Source: Chryseobacterium soldanellicola
GTDB lineage: Bacteria; Bacteroidota; Bacteroidia; Flavobacteriales; Weeksellaceae
Assembly: GCF_900100115.1 (NCBI RefSeq)
Contig: NZ_FNKL01000002.1
Coordinates: forward strand, 1 to 64,000
Length of the DNA stretch: 64,000 nucleotides
Reading direction: 5' to 3'
In this document: one piece after another, positions 19,562-29,331 of the stretch
How the letters are laid out: every line of letters begins with the position of its first letter
How positions within the stretch are numbered: the stretch's first letter is position 1
Program-made: the position numbers and the translations under genes
The notes under the pieces: generated by a model
What the model was told of the DNA's origin: nothing
Seen by the model: the letters and a program-made list of their open reading frames with translations, nothing else
Databases searched by the model: none

Positions 19562-19669
19562 CTTATAATATTAGACAAAAAAATGATAATCTTTACATGA
19601 TTTTTAATATCAAAAAGATACTCATGTGTTTTAGTTAAAAACTTTTGTTCCTTTTATCATTAAAAATAA

Positions 19670-20512
19670 CTAATCCATTTTATTCTGAAAAACCATTTTC
19701 TTGTAATGCCGATGAAGATAATCATAAATTATCATTTCAAATAAACGTTGATGAGACACAAACATTCTGTTGATATTCAAATGAAATATGCTTTGAAAAA
19801 AAGCGGGCAGCAAACTATCGGAACTTTTAGAAACAATATTACCTAAAACGTTTTCGCTTTCTTCAATCGTAGAAATAATGAGATTTCTAAACTCCAAATA
19901 ATCATTCGACTCAAAAAATTCAAAATATTTCGGAATAAAATTTCTGTATTTTTTATCTAACTGACTGTTCAGTTTTTTATCTGCATTAAATTCTTTCTTA
20001 AAACCAAGGTTGAAATCTTTTATCCATTCCAGTTTTTCATTGATGGAGAGATTTAATTGATCTAATAATTGTTCAATATAAAAAACTGTTGCAATAATTT
20101 TCTCTTCATCATCAAGCTGCAGACATTCTAGAGTAAATTTACTGTTTATATGGAATAGCTTTTCGGCAAAAACCATTGTTTTGGTTCCATACCTTTCAAT
20201 TTCCCGGTTGTAGGTATCAACTACATAATTTGAAATTTCGCCGGATGCAACAAACTCTTTCAGCGATTCATGAATTTGTATAAGAATTGAATCATTATCT
20301 TCTGAATTGATTAGCTCAAAACGAAGTCTTATGTGAGGTTTTGGATCATTATAACGAATAAAAAACCATTTTGAAATACAATTTTCCTGCTGGAGATTTT
20401 CTGTCAACGGTTTTATTACTTCTTCTAAAATAATATCTGCGGTTTTTATTCCTGTATACACCTTTATATATAACCACTCACTTCCGGGAGGAAACTTTCT
20501 TGTTGTTTCCAT
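19670..20512 (-). CDS. SpaB_C-type (thiopeptide-type) bacteriocin biosynthesis protein
   Basis: 280-residue cytoplasmic protein matching the C-terminal elimination domain of LanB dehydratases. The start with WLYIKVYTG and the FIRYNDPKPHIRLRF stretch are typical. In LanB enzymes this domain removes glutamate from glutamylated Ser/Thr to leave dehydroalanine or dehydrobutyrine. Its ATG directly follows the stop codon of the glutamylation-domain gene, so the two make a split dehydratase, as in pinensin and thiopeptide clusters. No LanC cyclase gene is nearby. Confidence 0.88.
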   Translation of the reverse strand: METTRKFPPGSEWLYIKVYTGIKTADIILEEVIKPLTENLQQENCISKWFFIRYNDPKPHIRLRFELINSEDNDSILIQIHESLKEFVASGEISNYVVDTYNREIERYGTKTMVFAEKLFHINSKFTLECLQLDDEEKIIATVFYIEQLLDQLNLSINEKLEWIKDFNLGFKKEFNADKKLNSQLDKKYRNFIPKYFEFFESNDYLEFRNLIISTIEESENVLGNIVSKSSDSLLPAFFQSIFHLNINRMFVSHQRLFEMIIYDYLHRHYKKMVFQNKMD

Positions 20513-22717
20513 CTAACTTGATTGATGCATTGAAAAAATGAATTGACGCATGAAATCATCATTTTCGTTGTAGAGAAATTCTTCGATCATAATTGATTTT
20601 TCTTTCTGGATAATTTGAATAAAAAGTTTGGCAAAATCATAATTTTCTAAATTCATCGTCAAAGTATTATCAGATTGTGCCCATTGGATCCAAACCGGAA
20701 TTTTTCTTTTGCTTCTCCAGGAAGTCAAATCCGAAAGAAATTCTTCTTTATTTATTGATAATTTTAAAGGCTCAATATCTTTTTCTGTAATTTTCCATGC
20801 GGCTTTAGACAAAATTATATTTTTATATTCCAGCCTTGGAAAAAATTTATAAATATGCTGCAGATCTCCCCAATTGAAGTATATTCCTGTTCGCTTATTA
20901 TCCGAATGTAAGTCAGCCAGAAAATGATACATGGGCAAAGAATTGCTGTAATAATTATGTGCGTTGGTTAAATAAGGTTTAATTTCTTTATCCAGTTTTT
21001 TAGAACGTAGAATAATTTTATCGTTTTTTAAAGAAATATATAAATCATCAACTGAAATTTGATTTTCCTCCGGCAAAACAGATGTTGCGAGATAAGGAAT
21101 TTCATAATTTCTTAAATTTGGCCTTCTGATCACATTTCCAATTCTTGCTTCCGGCAGATGAATAATTTCCGCCAGGATCTTATCTGGATTCAATTCTGCT
21201 TCTTTTTTTACAATCAATTTTGTAAAGTTTTGCACTTCTGATTTTTCGAAGCAAAATCTTCCCAGCAAATTGGCGGCACTGCTTCCTCCTCCACTGTCTA
21301 AAACCATTTTTTCATGTTGCTTTTCTGAAATAATAGTGGCCAAAAAAGAAATGGTATCCGGTAAATCGTTCCAGTTTTCCTCAAATTCTTTAAAATCTTC
21401 ATCTGTTAATTCAATGATTGAATGATTTTCCAGCAAAGCTTCCTGCAATTTTTCATTAAGGATTTTGTGCACCGCACTTAACTGAATTGAAAGATCTTTT
21501 TTACTTTGAGAAACAGAAATCACCACATCTTCTAAATAAGGATGAACTCCTTTTGAAATTACATCTTGCCTATAACCAATCCCAACTTCGGCATCAAGAA
21601 CAAAAGATAAAGGCATTTCCTGATCTTCAAACCTTTCATAAAGTGCTTTTTTAAATCTTTCAAGGTGAGAATCTTTATTCAGTAAAGTGATTTTATTTAA
21701 AAAGCTTATTCCTTTTTTTAATTCTTGTTTCCAGAAAGTCGGAAGTACTTTTGTATGTTCAAAATACAAATCTGTCTGAAAAAGATATTTTTTCTCATAA
21801 TCAGTTTCAAAGGATTTGATAATTTCTTCAATTTCTGTATAATGTGAAACAGGATTCACAAAATTTGAATCTAAATTATTAAGTTTATCTTTTATCAGTT
21901 TTAATTTTTCCCCTTCTTTATTAAATCCGATTTTATTTAAAACGGAAATCAGTTTGTCTAAAAAATCATTTCCTGAAACATCAGGTTCGAGTTCACTAAC
22001 CAATAGCTGATTATCGATCAATTCATCAATAAAGTCTTTTGCATCTTCCTCTTCTATTTCATTATTAATGAGAATATCTGCAATTTCCTGAATTGTTTTT
22101 CCCTGAATTGAAAATTGCAAAATATTTTCCAATTCATTTGAAAGTGGAGCTGTTGAAATAATATAATCTCTTTTCCCGTTGATATTTTCATATTCAACAT
22201 ACCGGATTTTGTCTCCGACTTTATAGATACTGTTATTCGGAAAAAATTGGATTTTGGTTCTTACTAAAGGATCTGCATCAAAATGCTTTGCCAAAGAAAC
22301 CAGAAAATGCATATCTAATTTTGTATCCCTTGTCACACTGAGCGGAATCGAAGTGTCTGAACTATTAGTAGCCAGAATAGAAATCTTATCCCTAAATTTT
22401 CCCAACCCTACTCCGGAAAACAACCCGAAAGGAGTACATCGTGTACTCATTCGGCTATAGTATTTTAACAGAGTGTTTTTTAGTTTTCCGTTTGAAAGTA
22501 AAGAATTTCTTTCTGACCTAAGCCATTGAGCAAGTTCCTCATAAAGATAAGGCGATGCCAGATAAATGGCTTCCTGAAAAACGGAATTGCTAAAGATTTC
22601 TTTTAATTCTTGATCCGATAATGTGTTTCCATTAATTTTCTCCAGAAAATCTCTGCACGAAAGCAACGGAGTACGAACTACATACTCGTCAAAAAACTGA
22701 TAGGGAAAGCGGGACAT
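20513..22717 (-). CDS. Lantibiotic dehydratase, glutamylation half (LanB N-terminal type)
   Basis: 734 aa. LanB-type dehydratases transfer glutamate from glutamyl-tRNA to Ser/Thr of a precursor peptide. The hallmark near residue 95 reads SRMSTRCTPFGLFSG, and the family regions continue to the C-terminus (for example GRFCFEKSEVQNF and WGDLQHIYKFFPRL). It lacks the elimination domain, which is encoded separately right after it. One base separates it from the upstream peptidase gene. The presumed substrate is the GG-leader peptide encoded at 27141-27311, the first gene of the run. Confidence 0.9.
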   Translation of the reverse strand: MSRFPYQFFDEYVVRTPLLSCRDFLEKINGNTLSDQELKEIFSNSVFQEAIYLASPYLYEELAQWLRSERNSLLSNGKLKNTLLKYYSRMSTRCTPFGLFSGVGLGKFRDKISILATNSSDTSIPLSVTRDTKLDMHFLVSLAKHFDADPLVRTKIQFFPNNSIYKVGDKIRYVEYENINGKRDYIISTAPLSNELENILQFSIQGKTIQEIADILINNEIEEEDAKDFIDELIDNQLLVSELEPDVSGNDFLDKLISVLNKIGFNKEGEKLKLIKDKLNNLDSNFVNPVSHYTEIEEIIKSFETDYEKKYLFQTDLYFEHTKVLPTFWKQELKKGISFLNKITLLNKDSHLERFKKALYERFEDQEMPLSFVLDAEVGIGYRQDVISKGVHPYLEDVVISVSQSKKDLSIQLSAVHKILNEKLQEALLENHSIIELTDEDFKEFEENWNDLPDTISFLATIISEKQHEKMVLDSGGGSSAANLLGRFCFEKSEVQNFTKLIVKKEAELNPDKILAEIIHLPEARIGNVIRRPNLRNYEIPYLATSVLPEENQISVDDLYISLKNDKIILRSKKLDKEIKPYLTNAHNYYSNSLPMYHFLADLHSDNKRTGIYFNWGDLQHIYKFFPRLEYKNIILSKAAWKITEKDIEPLKLSINKEEFLSDLTSWRSKRKIPVWIQWAQSDNTLTMNLENYDFAKLFIQIIQKEKSIMIEEFLYNENDDFMRQFIFSMHQSS

Positions 22718-22718
22718 T

Positions 22719-24884
22719 TTATTTTTTCGTGTTTTCTATAGGTTGATAGTCTGGATGTCCTACTTGCCATAGTGCAAATGCATAAATATCTGCATATTCT
22801 TTAAAAACAACATCCTTATCACTGGTGAAATGCCCATTTTCATAATTTACATATAATAGAACAGGTTTTCCAGATGCCGAATTTTTCTGTAAGGTAGCTG
22901 CAAATTTTCCGGGTTCCCAAGGCACAACTCTAGAATCATTCATTCCAGTACGTATGATAACTGCAGGATATTTTACTCCTTTGCTTACTTTGCTTTGAGC
23001 GTCCATTTCAAGCAAATGTTTTGTATCTTCTTCATTCTGCAATGTTCCTACTTCAGGAATTTGATTAGGCCCGTTTGCCGTTGTTTCCGAACGCAATGCA
23101 TTCGTCATGCCTACTTCAGCAATGGCAACAGCAAATAAGTCGGGTCTTTCCGTAATCGCTCTTCCGATAAGAACCCCTCCCATACTCACTCCGTTTCCTA
23201 TTAATTTTGAAGAAGAAGTATATTTCTGATTAACCAGATATTCTGAACATGCAATAAAATCTTTCCAGGTATTTGGTTTGGTGGCTTTCATACCTGCTTT
23301 GTGCCAGCCTTCTCCCTTTTCACCACCACCTCTCACATGAGCTACAGCAATGACAACACCCTGCTCCATCAAAACAGAAAGCCGGGTTGAAAAACGAGGT
23401 TCATAAGAAATTCCATATCCTCCATATCCTGTAATGTAAGCCGGAGTGCTGCCATCCATTTTTATACTCTTAGGATACATAATTGAAAGCGGGACCATTA
23501 CGCCATCATGGCTTTTCACTTCAATTTCTTTTACCGTGTAAAGTTTATTATAATCAGGGAAAGTTGTTTCAGAATTAAGATACTTGCTTTTTATGGCTGT
23601 GCCTTTTTCCGGATTGTAATCATAAGTTGTCAACGGAGTCAGCCAATTAACATTATTACAATAGATATTATCATTCTCGCGTGAATTTAGAGGCATCGAA
23701 GTGTTTACCCCTGTCGGAAGATCAATTTTTTTTGTAGCTAAATTATTAAGATTTACCTGATATTTATCTCTTGTTATTCCGTTTCCTAATGAATAATACA
23801 TGTAATTTTTCGAGGTGTGAATTGAAATAATTACGGCATCTTTACTTTCAGGAACAACCACTTTTGCGTTATTTAAATCAGGTTTTGAAAGACTTGTAAG
23901 GGTGATTTTATAATTGGGAGCATCTTTATGGGTGAGGAAAAAAAGCTTATCTCCGGAAATAAATAGGTCGGTAATATCATCTGAAGGTTTAATAATCTGC
24001 TTCCAGTTGATTTTCTTATTTTTTAATTCTGAATAAGGTGCAATAAAAATCGGATTTTCTGATTTTACAGAGCCTAATCTAAGAACAATATATTTATAAT
24101 CATCCGTAAAATAAATCATTGGGAATTGCTCTGTTAAAGCATTCAGTTCAGTATATTCTTCTCTGGAAGCTAATATTTTATCTGTTTTTGTATCGGTTCC
24201 AATTACATGGAGCATTGCTTTCATGTCTTTTAAAAGCATATTACTATCCGGATCTGCGGTACTCATTTTAGTATAAATGATGCCTTTGTCATCCTGCGTA
24301 AATTCAAAACCAAACTCACTCCAGATAGGACCTATTTCATTCTTCATCAATGTTTTCTCTGTGAGGTCTAAAATTCTAAGATTGCAAATTTCGCCACCGG
24401 ATTTTGATAACAATATGGCAATTTTTTTTCCTTTTGAATCAACGGTAAAGTTGGTTATTTGTGTGTTTTCACCAATAGTTTCGGGATCAAATAGTAAGGT
24501 TTCCTTTCCTGTAGAAAGATCTCTTGAATAGAGTTTGGAAAGGTTTTCTTCTTTTTTTGTTTTCGTGTAAAAGTATGTATTTTGTCTTTGTTGGATAGCT
24601 TCAAAAGAATCTCCGTTCATTTTCTGCACCTCTTTCATACGGTTGAAAAGGTCTTCACGATGAGGAATCTTATTTATAATATTATGGCTGTAATCTGATT
24701 GAGCCTTAAACCAAGATTGTACTTTAGTACTTTTCAAATCTTCCATCCAACGGTAGTTGTCTGTAATTTTTGTTCCGAAATAATCATCAACAACGGCTTT
24801 CTCCGGAGTTACCGGATAGTTGTACTGAGCAGAAATTATTTGACTTAAAAATAAACCTGCGACAAGAAAAATATTTTTCATCAA
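22719..24884 (-). CDS. Secreted prolyl oligopeptidase family serine peptidase (S9), copy 1
   Basis: 721 aa with a signal peptide (about 1-20, ending IISAQ). An N-terminal seven-bladed beta-propeller (about 70-430) precedes an alpha/beta hydrolase domain. The catalytic serine is in GNGVSMGGVLIG, the aspartate in TGMNDSRVV and the histidine in NGHFTS. The family cuts short peptides after proline. It is wedged 1 bp before the LanB gene, which ties it to the RiPP operon. It resembles the next gene upstream, so the two arose by duplication or were acquired as a pair. Confidence 0.93.
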   Translation of the reverse strand: MMKNIFLVAGLFLSQIISAQYNYPVTPEKAVVDDYFGTKITDNYRWMEDLKSTKVQSWFKAQSDYSHNIINKIPHREDLFNRMKEVQKMNGDSFEAIQQRQNTYFYTKTKKEENLSKLYSRDLSTGKETLLFDPETIGENTQITNFTVDSKGKKIAILLSKSGGEICNLRILDLTEKTLMKNEIGPIWSEFGFEFTQDDKGIIYTKMSTADPDSNMLLKDMKAMLHVIGTDTKTDKILASREEYTELNALTEQFPMIYFTDDYKYIVLRLGSVKSENPIFIAPYSELKNKKINWKQIIKPSDDITDLFISGDKLFFLTHKDAPNYKITLTSLSKPDLNNAKVVVPESKDAVIISIHTSKNYMYYSLGNGITRDKYQVNLNNLATKKIDLPTGVNTSMPLNSRENDNIYCNNVNWLTPLTTYDYNPEKGTAIKSKYLNSETTFPDYNKLYTVKEIEVKSHDGVMVPLSIMYPKSIKMDGSTPAYITGYGGYGISYEPRFSTRLSVLMEQGVVIAVAHVRGGGEKGEGWHKAGMKATKPNTWKDFIACSEYLVNQKYTSSSKLIGNGVSMGGVLIGRAITERPDLFAVAIAEVGMTNALRSETTANGPNQIPEVGTLQNEEDTKHLLEMDAQSKVSKGVKYPAVIIRTGMNDSRVVPWEPGKFAATLQKNSASGKPVLLYVNYENGHFTSDKDVVFKEYADIYAFALWQVGHPDYQPIENTKK

Positions 24885-24950
24885 TGTATTTGTTTTTTTA
24901 GGTGATAAATTTAATTAATAGAAATTTATTCTTGAATAATTTAGGAATTA

Positions 24951-27128
24951 TTATTTTTTAATCTCTTTTTTTGGTTGGTAGTCCGGATGTCCTAATTGCC
25001 ATAAAGCAAAAGCAAATATATCTCCTAAACCAGCATATCGTTGGGCTACGGGAACATTAGCTCCGTGCCCTCCTTCAAAATCTATTTTTAGTAATATAGG
25101 ATTAGCAGAACCATCATCAGCCATTAATTTAGCTGCAAATTTTACAGGTTCCCACGCAACCACCCTTTGGTCATTTATTCCTCCAGTGATAAACGTAGCA
25201 GGATATTTAACTCCTTTTTTAATGTGATGATAAGCATCCATTTCTAATAAGGCTTTAAACTCTTTCGGATCTTTTACACTTCCAAATTCTTTTGGCTGAC
25301 TATTCATTGTTGCTTCATCCCTAAGCATATTTAATGATCCTACCTCTGCAATAACCGCTTTAAAAAGATCTGGTCTCTCGGTCATGGCCCTTCCTACTGT
25401 AATACCTCCTGCACTTGCTCCCCAAATAGCAACTTTATCTTTTGAAGTATATTTTTCTTTTATCAAAAATTCTGTACAATCTATTAGATCTCTCCAAGTA
25501 TTAGGTTTAGTTTCTTTATATCCTCCCAAACGCCATTTTTCTCCTTTTTCTCCTCCTCCTCTTACATGAGCGATTGCCATTACTCCTCCTTCGCTTACCC
25601 ATAATAAATAAGCTTTGGCAAAAGCAGGACTATCAACTACTCCATAAGAACCGTAGCTTTCTATTAGTAATGGGGATTTACCATTTCTAATTAAGTTTTT
25701 ATCATAAATTAAAGATAATGGGATTTCCTCTCCATCTCTAGCTTTTACGGTTATCTCTTTTGCTATTATATCTTTGAATTCAGGATATTCTACAATTGGC
25801 ATAAGATTTTCGGGCTTAAAAGTATTAGTTTTAACATCATATCTAAAACGTTGCTCATCATTTGCCCAACCAGAACATGTTATCCAAATATCAGAGAAAT
25901 TTTCTCCCTTTGATTCCAAGTCAATATTTCCTGATGGATAAGGAAGTTGAATATGATTATCTTTTCCATCTTTATATAAATAGAATTTAGCTTCTACTCC
26001 ATTTTTCGTGGTAGTGTAATAAATACCATCTTTAGTTATCCTGTAACTTTTTATAATTTCATCTTTTTTTTCTGGAACTAGAGTTTCCGCATTTTTAAAA
26101 TTTGGAGAAGCAATACTAGTTCTACATAGTTTATTAAGAGGTGAATTATAGGATGATTCAAAAATAACTTTATCATTCCAAAAATCTAAATTTTTAGCTT
26201 TATCACTTGATTCAGCAAATGGTGTCCAATTTTTTTTACCTGCTAATAAATCTTTTTTACTAATTATAAATGTTTTTCTATAGGATTGAAAATCTACCAG
26301 CATTCCTTTATAATACTTATCCTTAATGTCATAATTTAAAATCATAGGAAACTGGTCTTCGGTAATTTTTAAATCAGGATTATTTTGCGCAGAAAAAACA
26401 GCAATTATTTTTTTTGGATCTGCTCCTAGCTTATATAAAACAGTCTGAGTATTCTTATAAAAATCTGTAGACTTTGAATCAATCGTAGAAAAAGCGACAT
26501 AAAAAAAACCACTATTATCATCTAGCCATTTCACCCCGTCTAAAGTAGCAGGCGCTGTATTTGCAATAAATTCCGGATAGACTTGCTTTTTTTTCACATC
26601 GATGATAATCAAATCCGAGAGTTCCACTCCTTTTTCAGCCATTGAAACAGCAATTTTACTACCGTCCCAGCTTGGGCTAATGTAATTAATGACAAAATCG
26701 TGATTTTGTTCATTGCTTTTATAATTAATAGGATCATAGAGTAGCTGCTCTTTTCCTGAAAGACCTTCTCTATAATATAATTTTGCTATTTTTTCATCAG
26801 CATTTCTCTTTAGATAAAAATATTTATCATTATTAGTTATTTTCAAATCGGAAATAGAATAGCCTCGTCTTTTATCAAACTCTAATCTTTTTTCTACATA
26901 ATAGTTCTTTTTTGGAATTAGATCAAGAATAGAATTGGTATAAGCTGTCTGTGACTTCATCCAATTAATTGTACTAGGATTTTCTAAATCTTCTAAATTT
27001 CTGTAATCATCAACGATTTTAATTCCAAAATATTCATCCGTAACTGGTTTTGATGGAGCTGATTTTGTTTTTTGGGCATTAATAAAAGCTGATAGTAAAC
27101 AGATAATAATAAATATTTTTATTTTCAT
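24951..27128 (-). CDS. Secreted prolyl oligopeptidase family serine peptidase (S9), copy 2
   Basis: 725 aa, signal peptide about 1-18 (ending FINAQ), propeller then hydrolase domain. The triad residues are in WGASAGGITVG (Ser), GGINDQRVV (Asp) and GGHGAN (His). It follows the short precursor gene by only 12 bp and precedes copy 1 by 66 bp. The DNA looks more AT-rich than copy 1 even though the proteins align throughout, which argues against a very recent duplication. It is expected to act in the periplasm or outside on proline-containing peptides. Confidence 0.93.
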   Translation of the reverse strand: MKIKIFIIICLLSAFINAQKTKSAPSKPVTDEYFGIKIVDDYRNLEDLENPSTINWMKSQTAYTNSILDLIPKKNYYVEKRLEFDKRRGYSISDLKITNNDKYFYLKRNADEKIAKLYYREGLSGKEQLLYDPINYKSNEQNHDFVINYISPSWDGSKIAVSMAEKGVELSDLIIIDVKKKQVYPEFIANTAPATLDGVKWLDDNSGFFYVAFSTIDSKSTDFYKNTQTVLYKLGADPKKIIAVFSAQNNPDLKITEDQFPMILNYDIKDKYYKGMLVDFQSYRKTFIISKKDLLAGKKNWTPFAESSDKAKNLDFWNDKVIFESSYNSPLNKLCRTSIASPNFKNAETLVPEKKDEIIKSYRITKDGIYYTTTKNGVEAKFYLYKDGKDNHIQLPYPSGNIDLESKGENFSDIWITCSGWANDEQRFRYDVKTNTFKPENLMPIVEYPEFKDIIAKEITVKARDGEEIPLSLIYDKNLIRNGKSPLLIESYGSYGVVDSPAFAKAYLLWVSEGGVMAIAHVRGGGEKGEKWRLGGYKETKPNTWRDLIDCTEFLIKEKYTSKDKVAIWGASAGGITVGRAMTERPDLFKAVIAEVGSLNMLRDEATMNSQPKEFGSVKDPKEFKALLEMDAYHHIKKGVKYPATFITGGINDQRVVAWEPVKFAAKLMADDGSANPILLKIDFEGGHGANVPVAQRYAGLGDIFAFALWQLGHPDYQPKKEIKK

Positions 27129-27140
27129 TATTACTAGAAA

Positions 27141-27311
27141 TTATTTATTACTCGCTGTTTGAAAAGGAGTAGGAAGCGGATCATCATTTCCACCAACATT
27201 AAAACCAGCTTGGATACCGCCACCTCCAGTAATTGTTTTCATGTTATTAAGTTTCATTAATGGTGTTTTTTTTAAAGACAATTTCTTTTTGTCTTGATTT
27301 TGTTTTTTCAT
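27141..27311 (-). CDS. Short GG-leader RiPP precursor, cysteine-free (LanB substrate candidate)
   Basis: 56-residue peptide. The leader (about 1-30) contains KKKLSLKKTPLMKLNN and ends ITGG, like class I lanthipeptide-type precursors of Bacteroidota. The core after the double glycine is about 26 residues, rich in Gly and Asn, with PLPTP, two Thr and one Ser but no Cys. Without Cys no lanthionine ring can form, so the product may be a linear dehydrated peptide. It is the first gene of the operon and lies immediately before two prolyl peptidases and the split LanB. Start is ATG at 27311. Confidence 0.8.
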   Translation of the reverse strand: MKKQNQDKKKLSLKKTPLMKLNNMKTITGGGGIQAGFNVGGNDDPLPTPFQTASNK

Positions 27312-27328
27312 TATTGAATGTTTTTAAA

Positions 27329-27344
27329 TTTCTTTGCAAAGAAA
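27329..27344. promoter_or_regulatory. 16-bp palindrome before the RiPP precursor gene
   Basis: TTTCTTTGCAAAGAAA is a perfect palindrome 17 bp upstream of the precursor ATG. On the minus strand its TTTCTTTG could serve as a weak -7 element, with TTG 21 bp upstream. Position and symmetry suggest a regulator site over the promoter of the RiPP operon. The divergent AraC-type regulator gene is next to it. Confidence 0.4.
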
Positions 27345-27487
27345 GTAAATATTCTAAAACTACACACAAAATAGATATATAGATTTATAAATCCACATCA
27401 CCCGAATCAACATAAAGCATTGATATTATTAAATTTAAATAATAATTATTTTATTTTATATTGTATAGATATTAAATGTGAAAATTA

Positions 27488-27495
27488 TATTTTTG
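27488..27495 (+). promoter_or_regulatory. -7 element of the AraC-type regulator gene
   Basis: TATTTTTG matches TAnnTTTG and lies 14 bp before the ATG at 27510. It supports this start over the longer frame from 27420. No -33 TTG at 18-21 bp was seen. Confidence 0.45.
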
Positions 27496-27509
27496 TAACA
27501 TATTTACAA

Positions 27510-29228
27510 ATGATGAGATTTATATTTCCTATTATTTTATTGTTTACAAATTGTTTTTTTGCTCAAGGTAACAAAATTGACACTTTAAATAAATTCGGCT
27601 ACTCAGAACTTAAAAACAAATTTTATAACTATAATGATAATATTAAAACCGATAAAGCTAAAATTATAGCTCAATACTATCTGCAAAAAGCCAAAAATGA
27701 AAAAAATACTCTTCAAATAGCTGACGGCTATGTTCTTACTCACTTTAATGAAAATTTCTCCAATGCACTAAAATACTTGGATAGTGCAGCCACAATTACG
27801 AAAAATTTAAAAGGAACAATATATCCTTCTCAGACATATTTAATGAAAGGAAACCTTTATTATAAATATGACAATTTAAAAGTTGCTTTGGATAATTATA
27901 TTTTAGGATTACAATATGCCAAAGAGCAGAAAGATCAGAAGCTGACTTCATATGCTAATATGAATATTGCATATCTGAACAGCTATATTGGTAAAAATGC
28001 AGAAGCTGCCAAAACATTCAGGTACTATTTATATAATGGAAAGAATATTACAGATGAATCTCAGCATAATCAAATGCGTGTAAGTCTTATATATTGCTAT
28101 ATTGAAATTAATAAATTGGATTCTGCCAAATTATTAATTAAAGAGGGTCTAAGATCACAATTCACAAACAAAAACAAATATATAGTTAGCCAATATTCTT
28201 ATTATTCTGGGTATTTAGATCTTAAACAGAAAAAATATAAGGCTGCCATAGCTGAATTATCAAAAGCTTATACATATTACTCCAGTATCAATGATAATAA
28301 TGCAAATTATGCGCTTTTTAATTTAGGTAAAGCTTTTGATGGATTGGCAAATAAAGAAAAAGCAGCAGAAAATTACACTAAACTTGATTCTATTACTGTA
28401 AAAAGTAATTACACTTTTCCAGAACTTCGGGAAGTCTATACTTATCTCATAGATTATTATAAGGAAAAAAATAACAAAGAAAAACAGCTTTATTATATTG
28501 ACCGCTTTTTAAAAGTTGATAAAAAGCTCGATGAACAATTTAGGTATTTGTCAGTAGAGCTACCGAAAAAATATGATACACCAAATCTTATACAACAAAA
28601 AGAAAACATAATCAACGATTTAAAAAATAAAAAAATAGTTCTATATGCTTCTATTGTTACCCTATTATTAATTCTTTTATTACTAACATATCTTTATTAT
28701 AAAGCTAAAAAAACCGAAAAAAAACACCAAAAAGTTGCGCAAGAGTTAATCAATTCTATTGAGATTAGAAATTTTGAAATCCCTGAAGGAAAATTAGATA
28801 CAACTTATATCCAAGAAACAGAACCTGTTAATATAGAAGATAAAGCAATTAAAGCGACTCCGGAAGATGTAATCCAATTCATTTTAAAAGAATTGGAAAT
28901 TTTTGAAACAAAAGAACTTTTTTTAAAAAAGGGTATTACATCTGCTAGTTTAGCAAAAAGCATAAAAACAAATACTTCCTATTTATCAGAGGTTATTAAT
29001 ACTCAAAAAGAAAAGAACTTTGCCGCTTATCTTAATGATCTTCGAATAAACTATGCATTAAACAGATTAGTAAGGGATAGAAAGTTTCGCTCATATAAAT
29101 TATCTGTAATTGCAGATGAATTAGGGTACAATAATGAGCAGGCATTTTCTTTAGCTTTCAAAAAGAAAACAGGAACTACTCTCTCGATTTACATTAAAGA
29201 AATCGAAAAATCAATTAATCCAGAATAG
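27510..29228 (+). CDS. Membrane-anchored TPR regulator with C-terminal AraC-type HTH
   Basis: 572 aa: a signal sequence (about 1-19, ending CFFAQ), a tetratricopeptide-rich region likely in the periplasm (about 30-350), one transmembrane helix (about 380-400) and a cytoplasmic AraC-type helix-turn-helix domain (about 485-568, with NTSYLSEVIN and SVIADELGYNNEQAFS). Such proteins sense something outside and bind DNA at the membrane. It is divergent from the RiPP operon and upstream of the grasp-with-spasm operon, so it may control either. Its own transcript ends at a strong terminator (29272-29331). Two adjacent ATG codons at 27510 and 27513 are equally possible starts. Confidence 0.85.
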   Translation: MMRFIFPIILLFTNCFFAQGNKIDTLNKFGYSELKNKFYNYNDNIKTDKAKIIAQYYLQKAKNEKNTLQIADGYVLTHFNENFSNALKYLDSAATITKNLKGTIYPSQTYLMKGNLYYKYDNLKVALDNYILGLQYAKEQKDQKLTSYANMNIAYLNSYIGKNAEAAKTFRYYLYNGKNITDESQHNQMRVSLIYCYIEINKLDSAKLLIKEGLRSQFTNKNKYIVSQYSYYSGYLDLKQKKYKAAIAELSKAYTYYSSINDNNANYALFNLGKAFDGLANKEKAAENYTKLDSITVKSNYTFPELREVYTYLIDYYKEKNNKEKQLYYIDRFLKVDKKLDEQFRYLSVELPKKYDTPNLIQQKENIINDLKNKKIVLYASIVTLLLILLLLTYLYYKAKKTEKKHQKVAQELINSIEIRNFEIPEGKLDTTYIQETEPVNIEDKAIKATPEDVIQFILKELEIFETKELFLKKGITSASLAKSIKTNTSYLSEVINTQKEKNFAAYLNDLRINYALNRLVRDRKFRSYKLSVIADELGYNNEQAFSLAFKKKTGTTLSIYIKEIEKSINPE

Positions 29229-29271
29229 ATATCCAAATCAATATAACAATTTGACTAACATCATTTTAAAT

Positions 29272-29331
29272 ATTCTACATTTATAAATTAATACCCCTAA
29301 ATTTATAAATGTAGAATTCAATTGCTTTTTT
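29272..29331 (+). terminator. Terminator after the AraC-type regulator
   Basis: A perfect 18-bp stem (29272-29289 with 29300-29317, loop of 10) is followed shortly by a run of about nine T. It insulates the regulator gene from the grasp-with-spasm operon. Confidence 0.75.
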
